Shown here piece by piece: positions 18,016 to 27,959 of a stretch of 64,000 bases of DNA. The stretch lies in NCBI RefSeq assembly GCF_029542085.1, contig NZ_CP107036.1, forward strand, positions 3,038,001-3,102,000. The letters are read 5' to 3'. The position numbers were made by a program, and so were the translations under genes. This DNA comes from Sphingobacterium sp. ML3W. GTDB taxonomy: Bacteria > Bacteroidota > Bacteroidia > Sphingobacteriales > Sphingobacteriaceae. The stretch's first letter is position 1. Each line of letters starts with the position of its first letter. The notes beneath the pieces are model-generated. The model had not been told where the DNA came from. It saw only the letters and a list, made by a program, of their open reading frames with translations, and made no database searches.

Positions 18016-18552
18016 TTAAGTCGCTAAAATAGCATCACAGGATTCAACTTTGATCATCCCTTGCGTCGCTGTCATTTCTGACCATAACCAATTGAAATAG
18101 GCTATCACCTGCTTAGCGGGGATCATTGTTCTGTCCGCCGTCGTATGTCCATCAGAAACTACGGTGATAAAATAATCTCTTGTTAGCGCTGATTTTATCG
18201 TGGCATCCACACAGAAATCTGTCGCACATCCGGTCACGATCAGTTCCTTCACTCCCCTACTCTTCAATATCGTCTGAAGATCAGTTTTATAAAATGAATT
18301 ATTCGTTGTCTTAGAAACAAATATATCTTCAGGACCTCTGATCAATTCAGGCAATAAAGACCAATCTTCTGTACCAGGAAGGAAGCTGTTCTCCTTTGTG
18401 CCATCATGTTGTATAAAAATAACTGGGTCACCGCTCTTTCTAAACTGTTGAGATAGTTCGTTGATCCGATCAATGACACCAAAGGTATCATACCGCAGCG
18501 TATAGGGCTTAAAACTGCCCTGTTGCATATCTATAATTAATAAGGCCTTCAT
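18016..18552 (-). CDS. Cysteine hydrolase, isochorismatase-like family
   Basis: The 178-residue protein starts M-K-A-L-L-I-I-D-M-Q, with the catalytic Asp at residue 8. The Cys of the Asp-Lys-Cys triad lies in V-T-G-C-A-T-D-F-C-V-D-A-T. The lysine is probably the one in V-S-K-T-T-N-N-S-F. Family members hydrolyse amides or vinyl ethers (nicotinamide, isochorismate, N-carbamoyl compounds), and the substrate cannot be chosen from sequence. I took the ATG at 18552 because homologues start at M-K-x-L-L-I-I-D; a longer frame reaches 18627. No pathway genes adjoin it. Confidence 0.88.
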   Translation of the reverse strand: MKALLIIDMQQGSFKPYTLRYDTFGVIDRINELSQQFRKSGDPVIFIQHDGTKENSFLPGTEDWSLLPELIRGPEDIFVSKTTNNSFYKTDLQTILKSRGVKELIVTGCATDFCVDATIKSALTRDYFITVVSDGHTTADRTMIPAKQVIAYFNWLWSEMTATQGMIKVESCDAILAT

Positions 18553-18806
18553 CCTAAACTCACTTAACGATAATTTGATGGATAAATATAACAAATGTTC
18601 ATTATCAAACAGCACATTAGACCACAAACGAGATGCAATGCGTTATATATGCGGTTCTATTTCTTATCCTATGCCAAGTCGGTCGAAGAACAAATCTGTT
18701 AGATTTGTAAGACTGTAAATGATCAAAATTCAGATGGAATGAAATAGAGGAGTATCAATTATAGGCGATACTGAAAAAGAAAAAAATAACCAAAAAATAT
18801 AAAGCT

Positions 18807-19268
18807 ATGCAAAAGATAATTCCAAACCTATGGTTTGACAGCAACGCACAGGAAGCCGCAGAATATTATCTATCGGTTTTCAAAGATGGAAAAATAATCA
18901 ATATTACTTATTACCCAAATTCAGAAGCCGAAGGACTGGCTGATTTCCAGAAGGATTTTGCCGGAAAAGTGCTTACCGTAGAGTTTGAGATTTTGGGAAT
19001 GCGCCTTATCGGGATCAATGCAGGACCGATATTCAAATTTAACGAGGCTATTTCGTTGATGATCCCCTGTAGAGACCAGACTGAAATAGACTACTACTGG
19101 GAAGCACTTACATCAGGCGGAGGACAGGAGAGTGTCTGTGGATGGCTGAAAGACAAATACGGATTAAGCTGGCAGGTTTCGCCTGAAAATTGGGAGGAAC
19201 TGAACAAAAGACCAGGCGCATTCAAAAAAATGATGGGAATGAAAAAGATCATTATTGCCGATTTCTAA
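18807..19268 (+). CDS. VOC-superfamily protein, PhnB/3-demethylubiquinone methyltransferase-like
   Basis: The 153-residue protein starts with I-I-P-N-L-W-F-D-S-N-A-Q-E-A-A-E-Y-Y, followed by G-K-V-L-T-V-E-F-E-I and W-L-K-D-K-Y-G-L-S-W-Q-V. These are hallmarks of the PhnB-like group of the vicinal-oxygen-chelate fold. Family members are often annotated as 3-demethylubiquinone-9 3-methyltransferase, a label without experimental support for this group. It is a cytoplasmic single-gene unit. The biochemical role is unknown. Confidence 0.85.
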   Translation: MQKIIPNLWFDSNAQEAAEYYLSVFKDGKIINITYYPNSEAEGLADFQKDFAGKVLTVEFEILGMRLIGINAGPIFKFNEAISLMIPCRDQTEIDYYWEALTSGGGQESVCGWLKDKYGLSWQVSPENWEELNKRPGAFKKMMGMKKIIIADF

Positions 19269-19372
19269 AAACAAATTGATTATCGGCTTTAAGATCAATA
19301 TGCTTTATACACCAAATTCCGATGCTGGTCGATCACAGTAAATTAAAGGAAATCTTGAAGACAAAAAAAGAA

Positions 19373-19398
19373 GCCGTATCCCAGAAATTGGATACGGC
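19373..19398 (-). terminator. Rho-independent terminator of the SusCD/TlpA operon
   Basis: A perfect 9-bp stem (GCCGTATCC / GGATACGGC) with an 8-nt loop lies about 80 bp past the TlpA-like stop. On the minus strand it is followed by a run of T residues (the A-run at 19363-19369 read in reverse). Confidence 0.8.
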
Positions 19399-19476
19399 AT
19401 TTAAAACGACCTTTTTTAAGTTAACGCATAAATATTTGTATTGGATATAATGATGACATATGCATTAGCATAACGA

Positions 19477-20619
19477 TCAATTACCAAAAATCTTGGTTAA
19501 TTCTTGATGTAGAAATTCACCTTTGAGATTAATCGCCACGATATTTCCTTTAGGATCTACCAAATAGTTTTGTGGAACAGCACGAACCCCATATAATACG
19601 GCAGCCTCATTGCTCCAACCTTTTAAATCAGCGACATGAATCCAAGGTAAACCATCGTCTTTGATCGCTTTTAACCAAGCGCTTTTTCCCTTCGTATCGT
19701 CCAAGGATACCGCAAGAACCTCCAGACCTTTACTTTTATATTTATTGTATGCTTTTAGTAAATTCGGATTTTCAGCGCGGCAAGGACTGCACCAGCTCGC
19801 CCAAAAGTCAACCAGTACATATTGTCCTTTGAAATCCGACACCTTGACCAATTTACCTTGGGTATCAGGCTGTGAGAAATCAGGTGCCTTATTACCGATC
19901 TTAACACTTCTCTCGGCCAGAAAGCGTGCTTCTAGCTGTCTAGCATTTGTCAACTGCCGTACCTCCTTGGATAGCTTCAAAAATATAGGTTCGATTTCAC
20001 TCAACTTGCGCTTATTGGCTGCATCAATAAGAGCGTCCACCGCAAAGATTGAATTTGGATTTTTTGAAGCAAAAGCAAGTTCCTTTACCCTACGTGCCTC
20101 AAATCGAGCTTCAAACTTCTCGTGAATGGCCTTATATTGATCATTTGCATCCGGAGCATCTTTATTCACCGCAGCAAAAGCTTTGTTTCCTGCATCGATA
20201 ACATCCATAAAGCCTCCGCCAATCTCGTTCAAATAGGCAACATACTCATCATGCAAAGGAGATCCCTTGATCGAGGCAGTTCTTAAAGAATCCTTAATCG
20301 CAATAGTATAATTTTCATTACCCAAATAAAAATAAAGGCGATCACCGATATTTTGCGCGATCAATTTGCCTTTTCCATCCTTGTCAAAGACCATTCGCGA
20401 ATACGAAGGTTCCTCCACAACTCCCTTAAAATTAAATTTCCCATCTATGATCGCAGACGAGTCCGACGCAGGAAAACCATCTTTTGTATAATCCAAATAC
20501 ACTTTTTTACCATTGAATGCCTTCGGTGCATTTCCTATGATTTGGAAGTTTGCCTGTTGTGCAAATGAAAACATTGGCGAAAAGGCCAGGGCTAAAGCTA
20601 CTATTTTAAAATTTTTCAT
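19477..20619 (-). CDS. Periplasmic TlpA/ResA-like thioredoxin with N-terminal DUF4369-like domain
   Basis: The 380-residue protein has a signal peptide ending F-S-F-A-Q. A beta-rich N-terminal domain of the DUF4369 type (about 25-130), a helical middle and a C-terminal thioredoxin domain (about 240-380) follow. The active-site motif is W-A-S-W-C-S-P-C-R. TlpA-like proteins keep periplasmic cysteines reduced. It is the last gene of the SusC/SusD operon, 35 bp after the PKD-like lipoprotein and just before a terminator. Such thioredoxins are common in Sphingobacteriaceae SusCD operons, but the client protein is not known. Confidence 0.88.
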   Translation of the reverse strand: MKNFKIVALALAFSPMFSFAQQANFQIIGNAPKAFNGKKVYLDYTKDGFPASDSSAIIDGKFNFKGVVEEPSYSRMVFDKDGKGKLIAQNIGDRLYFYLGNENYTIAIKDSLRTASIKGSPLHDEYVAYLNEIGGGFMDVIDAGNKAFAAVNKDAPDANDQYKAIHEKFEARFEARRVKELAFASKNPNSIFAVDALIDAANKRKLSEIEPIFLKLSKEVRQLTNARQLEARFLAERSVKIGNKAPDFSQPDTQGKLVKVSDFKGQYVLVDFWASWCSPCRAENPNLLKAYNKYKSKGLEVLAVSLDDTKGKSAWLKAIKDDGLPWIHVADLKGWSNEAAVLYGVRAVPQNYLVDPKGNIVAINLKGEFLHQELTKIFGN

Positions 20620-20654
20620 ATTTTCTTATAATTAGATTTGATTGCTATTCCTAT

Positions 20655-22076
20655 TTATTTACGCCAGGTCATATCTACAGGGTTTCCTGGTATACCATCG
20701 ATTTTTTTGATAAGCTCGCCAGTTTTCCCTACTTGGATATCTAGATAATAGAGTGTTCCAGCTGATCCCACAATCAAGGTATTCTCATCATCCTCCAATT
20801 TGAGCATAGTGACATCACCCTTGATATCTGTTTTTAATACCTGCACTTGTTCACTCAAAGGATTATAGCGAAAAACTTGATTTTGCGCTGCCACGTAAAT
20901 ATAACCGCTACGACTTGCCAGCATTTTCGTTTCAGCGGTAATCCACTCTGGTCGTACAAAAAGCCGTTTATGCCCCGATGTGAAGTTAAACGGACCAGCA
21001 AAGTTCGCATTGAACATCAACTCGTAGATCTGACCAGTGGCATTTCTCACATAAGCATAAGTATCCGCATTATTGATCTGAACCAGTTGTAACAAGTCCA
21101 TACCGACATTAGTAGGATTAAAAACATCTGAATTAATAGCACTATACTGCGTTCCAAAATACATCGGTGAACCATAGAGATTAATGCGAACAAATTGCTT
21201 TTTATTTTTCTCAAAGGCAATTACAGTAAAATTATTATTGGCGGCCGAAAGTACAAATTTCGACGCCAGATCATATTCGCCATCTGCATACGTACCAAAC
21301 ATACCATAGGTGGCCGACTGATCCCATGTTGTTGTAGCCCCACCATAGAATTTGTCATTGATTATGCCCAATAGAATACCTTGTGGATGGGCTTGAAGAC
21401 TCCCTACGTTAATGGTGGGCGGAGCTAAAAAGAAATTATCAAATAAGGTCCCTGGTTTTAGACTCTCCTTTTTTAACGTATTGACATTCAATCTAACTCC
21501 TGCTTGTTTTGAAATAATCCAATAACCTAAGGGCGTATTGCCCGTAAATTGATTCTTTACATAGTGCAACTGCAAGGGATCTACCGGTAGAGGTTGGCCA
21601 TTAATGGCCTCATAAATATTAGCTTGCACACTGTTGTCAGGTTTAATGAAAGATAGCTTACCAGCACCCTGATCTTGCGACAATACTAAAGAACCCCGAG
21701 AAAACTCCGTAACCCCCTGAATTTTAAACGGGTAAAAATATTTCATTCCATTAGCTTTGTTTGTTACGGTAAGTCGAGCTGTATAACGTTTTGCTTCTAA
21801 ACCAAAAACTATCCGTAGCGCATTCCCTTTATAATGGTTCGCTTCTGGTACAAGGGCCTCCGGCACATCAATACGCCAGTCACATTCCAAATCTTCGGTA
21901 GCTATTCCCGTAATTTTGGGCTGTACAATTAGACTATCGCCAGTCATTGCTTCGTAGAGTGTATCCAGATTTTGTAATACTGGCGACTCAGGCATATCGA
22001 TAACATAATTTCCTTTGTCCTTATAACAGGCACCTAACACCGTCAACACGACAATGCTCATGATCAATTTTTTCAT
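20655..22076 (-). CDS. PKD-like surface lipoprotein of the SusCD operon
   Basis: The protein starts M-K-K-L-I-M-S-I-V-V-L-T-V-L-G-A-C (ATG at 22076), a lipoprotein signal with the lipobox Cys at residue 17. The remaining 455 residues are beta-rich, with an early Ig/PKD-like part and a later region of repeated short strands that looks like a propeller. It follows the DUF4843 gene by one base, which argues for co-translation. PKD-like lipoproteins regularly accompany DUF4843 proteins in Bacteroidota SusCD operons. The inferred location is the outer membrane, with a part in substrate capture. A longer frame up to 22106 would overlap the DUF4843 gene and has no signal peptide. Confidence 0.75.
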   Translation of the reverse strand: MKKLIMSIVVLTVLGACYKDKGNYVIDMPESPVLQNLDTLYEAMTGDSLIVQPKITGIATEDLECDWRIDVPEALVPEANHYKGNALRIVFGLEAKRYTARLTVTNKANGMKYFYPFKIQGVTEFSRGSLVLSQDQGAGKLSFIKPDNSVQANIYEAINGQPLPVDPLQLHYVKNQFTGNTPLGYWIISKQAGVRLNVNTLKKESLKPGTLFDNFFLAPPTINVGSLQAHPQGILLGIINDKFYGGATTTWDQSATYGMFGTYADGEYDLASKFVLSAANNNFTVIAFEKNKKQFVRINLYGSPMYFGTQYSAINSDVFNPTNVGMDLLQLVQINNADTYAYVRNATGQIYELMFNANFAGPFNFTSGHKRLFVRPEWITAETKMLASRSGYIYVAAQNQVFRYNPLSEQVQVLKTDIKGDVTMLKLEDDENTLIVGSAGTLYYLDIQVGKTGELIKKIDGIPGNPVDMTWRK

Positions 22077-22077
22077 T

Positions 22078-22890
22078 TTATCTAAGCTCCTTTCCTGATT
22101 CATCAATAAAGAAAAATTTACCCACTCCAGTATTTTTTTTCAACAGAATTGGCCGATTGGGATTGTCCTTATGGTAGAAGATATAGCTCTGACCATTATC
22201 TTTGCTTTCCAATACATAGCCCTTTTCGGGATGATCCGCTACCCATTTAAAAGGATCATTAAGCATAATGGTCAACAAGTTGGCAAAATATAGATTCTTT
22301 GGAGCATCCAATCCATCGGTGGATAGTTGCCGTTGTTCCGTCGCTATGAAAAATAGCTGGTGCCTTACTCGGGAATATTCACCTAATGGCGACCAACTAT
22401 CCCACCAATTTGGTTTTTCCAATTGTGCCGAAAGAATAATATACGTTCGTATTAGCCGTGGATCATCAATACCAAAATCTGGGCTCGCTTTCAATTTTAA
22501 AATAAGCGACACCGATTTTTCTTCTAAATCTCTCGTATTGTGAATAATTAATGGGACGTAGCCCGTTCCTTGATCTGCCTCCAAAGGATATTCCGCCGAC
22601 AATGCTTCATAATGTTCATTGCTGCGAGCCGTGGAAGAATCTTCCTCCACGTAAGCCTGAAAATGGCGTTGATTGCCCATTCGATTGCCCATTAACCGAA
22701 CAGGGATGTAGAGTGTATCCGATGCTCTAGTCATTTCATAGGCAAAAGTATATACGATGCTATCTCGTGCTTGCTCAGTGAGATCGAAATAAACATTGGC
22801 ATCTGCGTTATAGGTCTTGAGTTCTGTTTTCTGACAAGAGAAGAACAGACAAAAAACAAATGCAAGCAGTATATAACTATTTTTTTTCAT
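22078..22890 (-). CDS. DUF4843-family lipoprotein
   Basis: The 270-residue protein has a lipoprotein signal (F-V-F-C-L-F-F-S-C, Cys at residue 19). Its sequence matches the DUF4843 pattern: Y-F-D-L-T-E early, Y-V-P-L-I-I-H-N-T-R-D-L then long beta stretches, and a C-terminal W-W-D-S-W-S-P-L-G-E-Y-S. It lies between the SusD and PKD-like genes on the same strand with 12 bp and 1 bp gaps. It is probably an accessory surface lipoprotein of the SusCD transporter. Its biochemical function is unknown. Confidence 0.82.
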   Translation of the reverse strand: MKKNSYILLAFVFCLFFSCQKTELKTYNADANVYFDLTEQARDSIVYTFAYEMTRASDTLYIPVRLMGNRMGNQRHFQAYVEEDSSTARSNEHYEALSAEYPLEADQGTGYVPLIIHNTRDLEEKSVSLILKLKASPDFGIDDPRLIRTYIILSAQLEKPNWWDSWSPLGEYSRVRHQLFFIATEQRQLSTDGLDAPKNLYFANLLTIMLNDPFKWVADHPEKGYVLESKDNGQSYIFYHKDNPNRPILLKKNTGVGKFFFIDESGKELR

Positions 22891-22902
22891 ACTTTTTCTA
22901 TA

Positions 22903-24390
22903 TTAGCGTTCTCCATAAGTTATTTCATCACTCGGCAATGGCCACACAAAGATTTTTTGATTTGCTGGAATAACAGTGCCTTTTTCTCCAGTAATAGGAG
23001 CGTTTAAACGCTTGTAAGCGTAGAAGAGCTGCCCTTCGGCATACATCTCCTTGCGGTATTCCTTTAGTAGTTCCGTGCGGAATTTTATTGCCGTTGATAC
23101 ATCAGCAGGTTCTCCTATACCCCGCTGTATACGCACCTGATTCAGATATTCTGCCGCTAAAGTCGGATTGCTTTCATAGTTGCATTCCGCAGCAATATAA
23201 TAGAGTTCACTGAACCGTATCGCCGGCGCCATGAGATAATGTAGGTTTGCCTCAAAATCGTCACTGAATGTATTTCTATTATATTTTACCAATGAATTTA
23301 CAGCTGTAGTACCCACACTGATTGTGGAAAACCATTGTGTGTAACGTAGATCGCCTCCGCCATTTCCACCAACATCATATATTGTCCGTCCTTCCTCTTT
23401 GTCGAGATTCATTCGGCCTGAGCCAAACCACTCTTGGTTATACTCTCTATTCATACCTGGAATGTACCAGCCAAATAATAGCTCTTTATATAAAATCCGG
23501 TCCTTCTTATCCTCCTTTACAGATTGAAAATCAGTACTATTTGTCCAGGGAAACTTTTTGGATGCAATTACTTCCAGTGCATTTGCTAAAGCTTTCGGTT
23601 TATCTCCCATATAGAGATAGACCCGGGCTAGAGTACCACATACCGCATAATAATTCAGCCGATGTCTCCTATTTTGCAAAAAGAGACTGCTACTGCTCAA
23701 TTCCGAGTTCGCCAACGTGTCCCTTTCTGTTGGATACCCTATTACATAAGAAGCCGCGCGTATTGGATCTACCTTTAATAAATCTTTCGCGATCGTCAGA
23801 TCTGCAATGACAGAATCCAGCACTGCGGACACTTTGCTCAAGGGCGTCGTTTTATTTGAATATTTTGTGACATAGGGGATTGCATCTGCCTGCGCATTCA
23901 CGATAGGTGCTGGAGCAAACAAACGTAAGGCGTCGAAATGAAGAAACGCACGCAAAGCCAGCGCCTCACCCTTGATCAAAGCATAGTTGTCTCCAACAAA
24001 CAGATTTCTTTTTCCATCGATTTCGGCTAATAAGAGATTAGCATTCACTATCCCATGATATAAACCTTTCCAAATATTGTCTTTGCGATCTTTAAAGTCG
24101 CCGTCATCGTATAAAAATCGTGCGGTCTTCTGATAACGAAGAGGATCATTGTTTGGAATGGTATAATTCTGCACCAGGACTTCAGGTGTGCCAATTGTCA
24201 ATTCTTTACCGTACAGATCGCCGTTAGCACAGCGGGTATAGATTCCCAATAGTGCTTCCTTAAAACCATCCTCCGTAGTAAAGAGCCGGTCCTTTTCGAC
24301 CTCACTCTGGGGCTGTATATCCAGCCACTTCTGGCAGGAAAACAGACAGATACTGCAAAGTAAAATGATAAATATATTTTTCTTTTTCAT
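22903..24390 (-). CDS. SusD/RagB-like substrate-binding lipoprotein
   Basis: The 495-residue protein starts with a lipoprotein signal (C-S-I-C-L-F-S-C-Q-K-W-L-D-I-Q-P). A SusD-like TPR-rich body shows G-E-A-L-A-L-R-A-F-L-H-F-D-A-L-R-L-F-A and, near the C-terminus, R-T-E-L-L-K-E-Y-R-K-E-M-Y-A-E-G-Q-L-F and a final W-P-L-P-S-D-E-I. SusD proteins form the lid of the SusC pore and bind the nutrient on the cell surface. It follows its SusC by 75 bp. The ligand cannot be predicted; no polysaccharide-degrading enzyme is in this operon. Confidence 0.92.
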   Translation of the reverse strand: MKKKNIFIILLCSICLFSCQKWLDIQPQSEVEKDRLFTTEDGFKEALLGIYTRCANGDLYGKELTIGTPEVLVQNYTIPNNDPLRYQKTARFLYDDGDFKDRKDNIWKGLYHGIVNANLLLAEIDGKRNLFVGDNYALIKGEALALRAFLHFDALRLFAPAPIVNAQADAIPYVTKYSNKTTPLSKVSAVLDSVIADLTIAKDLLKVDPIRAASYVIGYPTERDTLANSELSSSSLFLQNRRHRLNYYAVCGTLARVYLYMGDKPKALANALEVIASKKFPWTNSTDFQSVKEDKKDRILYKELLFGWYIPGMNREYNQEWFGSGRMNLDKEEGRTIYDVGGNGGGDLRYTQWFSTISVGTTAVNSLVKYNRNTFSDDFEANLHYLMAPAIRFSELYYIAAECNYESNPTLAAEYLNQVRIQRGIGEPADVSTAIKFRTELLKEYRKEMYAEGQLFYAYKRLNAPITGEKGTVIPANQKIFVWPLPSDEITYGER

Positions 24391-24465
24391 ATGTTAGTTC
24401 GTTTGTATCAAGTAATTTTCACGAGTAAGATTGTTATCAATCTACATTCTTGGCCTTAACAAACC

Positions 24466-27400
24466 CTATTTAAATCTAGCCTGTAATGTTAAGGTCACTG
24501 ATCGTGCAAAAGGATAGTTAATGCCCCGCTCCTCCTTGACATTAGACCAGCGAAAAATATCATTGCCGATCAGGCCTACGCGCAAACTCGCCAGCGCCAA
24601 GCGATTGGCAAAAGCTTGATTCGCATCGTAAGAGATATTCAGGGATTGCAGTGTTAATAGATTGTCTGGCATCACAAAACGAGAAGATAACTCGCTTCGT
24701 CCCAAATCCTCAATACTCTTAAAAAACGTGTGATCTCCCGGATTTTTCCATCGTTCCTCAAGTACTCTGGCATCCACATTGTAACGGGGGTCTGCATTTT
24801 CCACGCGATCTACGAGGGTCTGGTTATAGGTTTTGCCCCCCATACGCGTTTGGAAATATGCGACCAACATCCACTGCTGGTAACGTAAGGTACCCCCGAA
24901 AGACCCCTCCATTTTTGGCGTAGCTACTCCAACTACCGCGATATCCCGTGGATCCCAGGTATAGGTCAGGCTACCATCTCGTTTCACAAAGACTTCCCGT
25001 CCGCTTTCAGGATCTATACCCAAAGATGGAACTGCGTAAATGGCATCCATTGACTGCCCTTCCTCATAACGCAATAAGGGTACAGCTTTAAATTCATCTT
25101 TCTGCTGCTCCTCATCTGCGCGTTCATTGTAACTTTTCAATGCATTGGAAATACGCACAATCTTATTGCGATTCTGTACCAGATTAGCCAGCAAGCTCAA
25201 TGTCCATTTCTCACTTTTGATCGCCTGCCAATTGACCCCGAGCTCGATTCCCTTATTCTCCATATCGCCCAGATTTTCCTTATAGGAACCAAATCCTGTT
25301 GAAGGAGCAATATTGATGTCGGCCAAAATATCTTTCGTGATTTTACTATAGTTACGCAATGAAAACGTTAATTTGTTACTCCAAAAGCCGATATCTACAC
25401 CCAAGTCCACCGATTGCGTCCTTTGCCAAGCAAGGTTCTCATTGCCATAATTACGTACTGTACTTCCCAATCCCGACGAGTACCAATTGTTTTTATCATA
25501 AGAATAAGTAACGCGCGACATATAAGGGTCAAATTGAACCGAACCCGTCAAACCAACAGTTGCACGAAGGCGTAGCTGACTAATTACCTTTGTGGCAAAC
25601 CATTTTTCATTGTGCATATTCCAGCCGATTCCCGTCGACCAAAAAGGCGCAGTCCGCTTATTTGCGCCAAACTTTGACGAACCGTCGATGCGTAAGGTCG
25701 CATCAAAAAGATAGCGGTTGTCATAACTATAATTACCACTTAAGAAAGAACCAAATAAACGCGAAGCGCCCACATTCGTTTCCGGACTTTTTCCTTCTTC
25801 ATAACCTTTCGCAAAACCAATATCAGTAAAACGGTCATTCGGAAAACCAACCGCTTTGAAGTAGCGTTCATCATAACTCTCCGTTCTTATATTGGCACCG
25901 GCGATCATATTGAAATAGTGCTTCCCAATATTCCGGTCCCAATTCAAACGTACATTCCCATCCCAATACAACTCGTTATTGCTATAACTTCCATAGCTTC
26001 CTCTTTCATCTGCCCTAGAAGTTTCGTAGGAATAAAATTCGTTAGACAAAGGCGAGCGGAAATCGTCACCCGTATTCATCCGTTTCAACAAAGAAAGCAA
26101 TCCCCGAAGGCGCAGCCCCTTACCGAGATCAACGTCAGCTGAAAGGTTATTCAATAATTCGGTATAGCCCGATTTGTTATAGCTGCTCAATGTTGCATCA
26201 TAAGCAGGATTTAGCACATATTCCTCATTTCTATTTCCTGAAGGATCTACCCTGATCCAACGATCCGACAATTGTGTGATATTACCCTGATCGTCTTTCA
26301 GTCTATAATAAGGATTCATTTTAACAAAATTTTCAAAACTACCATAAGGAGATTCACGCCCATCGACGACAGTAATGGAGAGCTCATTTTGAAAACGGAT
26401 TTTATTTTTTGGATTGTAACTAAAATTTAATCCTCCGGAATACTGGTTTCTGCCGGAACCTTTCATCACCCCTGGACGCGTTTGGTAACGCATATCCACG
26501 CCATAGCGAAAAGTTTGTGCACCACCTTCCAAGAAAACACCATGTTTTTGCCCAATTGCTGTACGTACCGGTTGCGATAGCCAATAGGTATCTATTCCGC
26601 CAAGCACATTTGCTAGTTTATGATAATATAGTTCGTCCAATACATCCTGCGATTGACGTTGTTTCTGACCATCATAAAGCCCGGCAAGCTTCTCATAAGC
26701 AAGCTTATCCGTTGCATTTAATAGATTATACCCTGACAAATCTGGCATATTTACATTCGTTTCATGCGTGTATGTAACCTGCAATTTACCTTCTTTGGGA
26801 GCCTTGGTAACGATTACCATTACCCCATTGGCTGCACGCGAACCGTAGATAGCACTCGCTGCTGCATCTTTCAGCGTGGTGACACTCTCAATGCGTGTCA
26901 TATCCAGATCCATTACTTTTTCTAGGCTCACTTCAAAACCATCCAAGATAAAAGCAGGTAAATTCATCGTCGTCGTGACATTATCACGCCGTAGCACATC
27001 CGTGCTTCCACTAGGTAATGCCGAGGATCCACGCACATTAATATTAGGCAGCGCATTCGGGTTGGAACCGGCTAAGTTATTAGGTAATATCTTAAAAGAT
27101 GGATCGAACACCTGCATGGCCTGCAGCACGTTCTGCGGATTGACCTGCCGCAATTCATCGCCACTTTTGGTAATGGCGGTCCCCGTGTAGGAATCTTTTT
27201 TCAGCGTTTGATAACCCGTGACGACAACCTGATCCAAGGCATTCGCCTCTTCATCCATCTGTATCGAATAATCTTCCTTGTTCTCGGCTATTTTGAGTAT
27301 AAAATCTTTGTAGCCGACCATACTCATTGTAAGCGGTTGCATATTCCCAACGACTGAAAATCGACCATCCTTATCGGCGACGGCAATTGCACTGCCCCCC

Positions 27401-27840
27401 TGAGCAATATTGACTCCGTATAGTGGCTTACGGTCTTTTCCGAAGATCTGACCCCGGATTTGTATTTGGGATGATTTTTCAGTCGTAGGGGCAGCCTTCT
27501 GTTCATTCTTGCGCGCGCTTACCTTCTTTTCCAAAAAGATCGTTTTCGATTCAATCGTATATCCGATCTCCTGAGTCGTCAAAATTTTGTCCAAGAATAG
27601 TTTAAGCGGCATTTTGTCGGCTTTGATTGAAATTGGCCGAGCCGCCTCCAATATCTTTTTAGCACCGAGAACTTCATAGTTCGTCTGAAGTTTGATTGCC
27701 TGGAGCACGTCCACAAGGGGAACATTATGCCCAGTATAGGTTACTGTTTGTGCGTTGACCCGATGGCTAAGCTGGAGTAGGAAAGCAAAAAATAGCCATA
27801 AAAAGGGTTTGGTCGCTTGTGAAAAACAACTTACTTTCAT
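24466..27840 (-). CDS. SusC/RagA-like TonB-dependent outer-membrane transporter with STN domain
   Basis: The 1124-residue protein has a signal peptide (ending R-V-N-A-Q) and an STN (secretin/TonB N-terminal) domain at about 40-105. A carboxypeptidase-regulatory-like domain (about 127-200) begins I-R-G-Q-I-F-G. The TonB plug starts near 205 with D-Q-V-V-V-T-G-Y-Q and contains R-G-S-S-A-L, and the rest is a long SusC-type barrel. It imports a substrate using TonB energy together with SusD. The STN domain is the part that signals to FecR proteins, and FecR and ECF sigma genes lie directly upstream, so the transporter probably induces its own operon. Confidence 0.93.
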   Translation of the reverse strand: MKVSCFSQATKPFLWLFFAFLLQLSHRVNAQTVTYTGHNVPLVDVLQAIKLQTNYEVLGAKKILEAARPISIKADKMPLKLFLDKILTTQEIGYTIESKTIFLEKKVSARKNEQKAAPTTEKSSQIQIRGQIFGKDRKPLYGVNIAQGGSAIAVADKDGRFSVVGNMQPLTMSMVGYKDFILKIAENKEDYSIQMDEEANALDQVVVTGYQTLKKDSYTGTAITKSGDELRQVNPQNVLQAMQVFDPSFKILPNNLAGSNPNALPNINVRGSSALPSGSTDVLRRDNVTTTMNLPAFILDGFEVSLEKVMDLDMTRIESVTTLKDAAASAIYGSRAANGVMVIVTKAPKEGKLQVTYTHETNVNMPDLSGYNLLNATDKLAYEKLAGLYDGQKQRQSQDVLDELYYHKLANVLGGIDTYWLSQPVRTAIGQKHGVFLEGGAQTFRYGVDMRYQTRPGVMKGSGRNQYSGGLNFSYNPKNKIRFQNELSITVVDGRESPYGSFENFVKMNPYYRLKDDQGNITQLSDRWIRVDPSGNRNEEYVLNPAYDATLSSYNKSGYTELLNNLSADVDLGKGLRLRGLLSLLKRMNTGDDFRSPLSNEFYSYETSRADERGSYGSYSNNELYWDGNVRLNWDRNIGKHYFNMIAGANIRTESYDERYFKAVGFPNDRFTDIGFAKGYEEGKSPETNVGASRLFGSFLSGNYSYDNRYLFDATLRIDGSSKFGANKRTAPFWSTGIGWNMHNEKWFATKVISQLRLRATVGLTGSVQFDPYMSRVTYSYDKNNWYSSGLGSTVRNYGNENLAWQRTQSVDLGVDIGFWSNKLTFSLRNYSKITKDILADINIAPSTGFGSYKENLGDMENKGIELGVNWQAIKSEKWTLSLLANLVQNRNKIVRISNALKSYNERADEEQQKDEFKAVPLLRYEEGQSMDAIYAVPSLGIDPESGREVFVKRDGSLTYTWDPRDIAVVGVATPKMEGSFGGTLRYQQWMLVAYFQTRMGGKTYNQTLVDRVENADPRYNVDARVLEERWKNPGDHTFFKSIEDLGRSELSSRFVMPDNLLTLQSLNISYDANQAFANRLALASLRVGLIGNDIFRWSNVKEERGINYPFARSVTLTLQARFK

Positions 27841-27959
27841 TAATTTTAGTTAGTTTAGTTAGGTTAGATTGCGGGATCTACTGTCCAATTTATTAATTCA
27901 TATTCGTGATGTTATGTAATATTTTCTTCGTTACTTTCCTCCTTTCTATATTTTTAGGT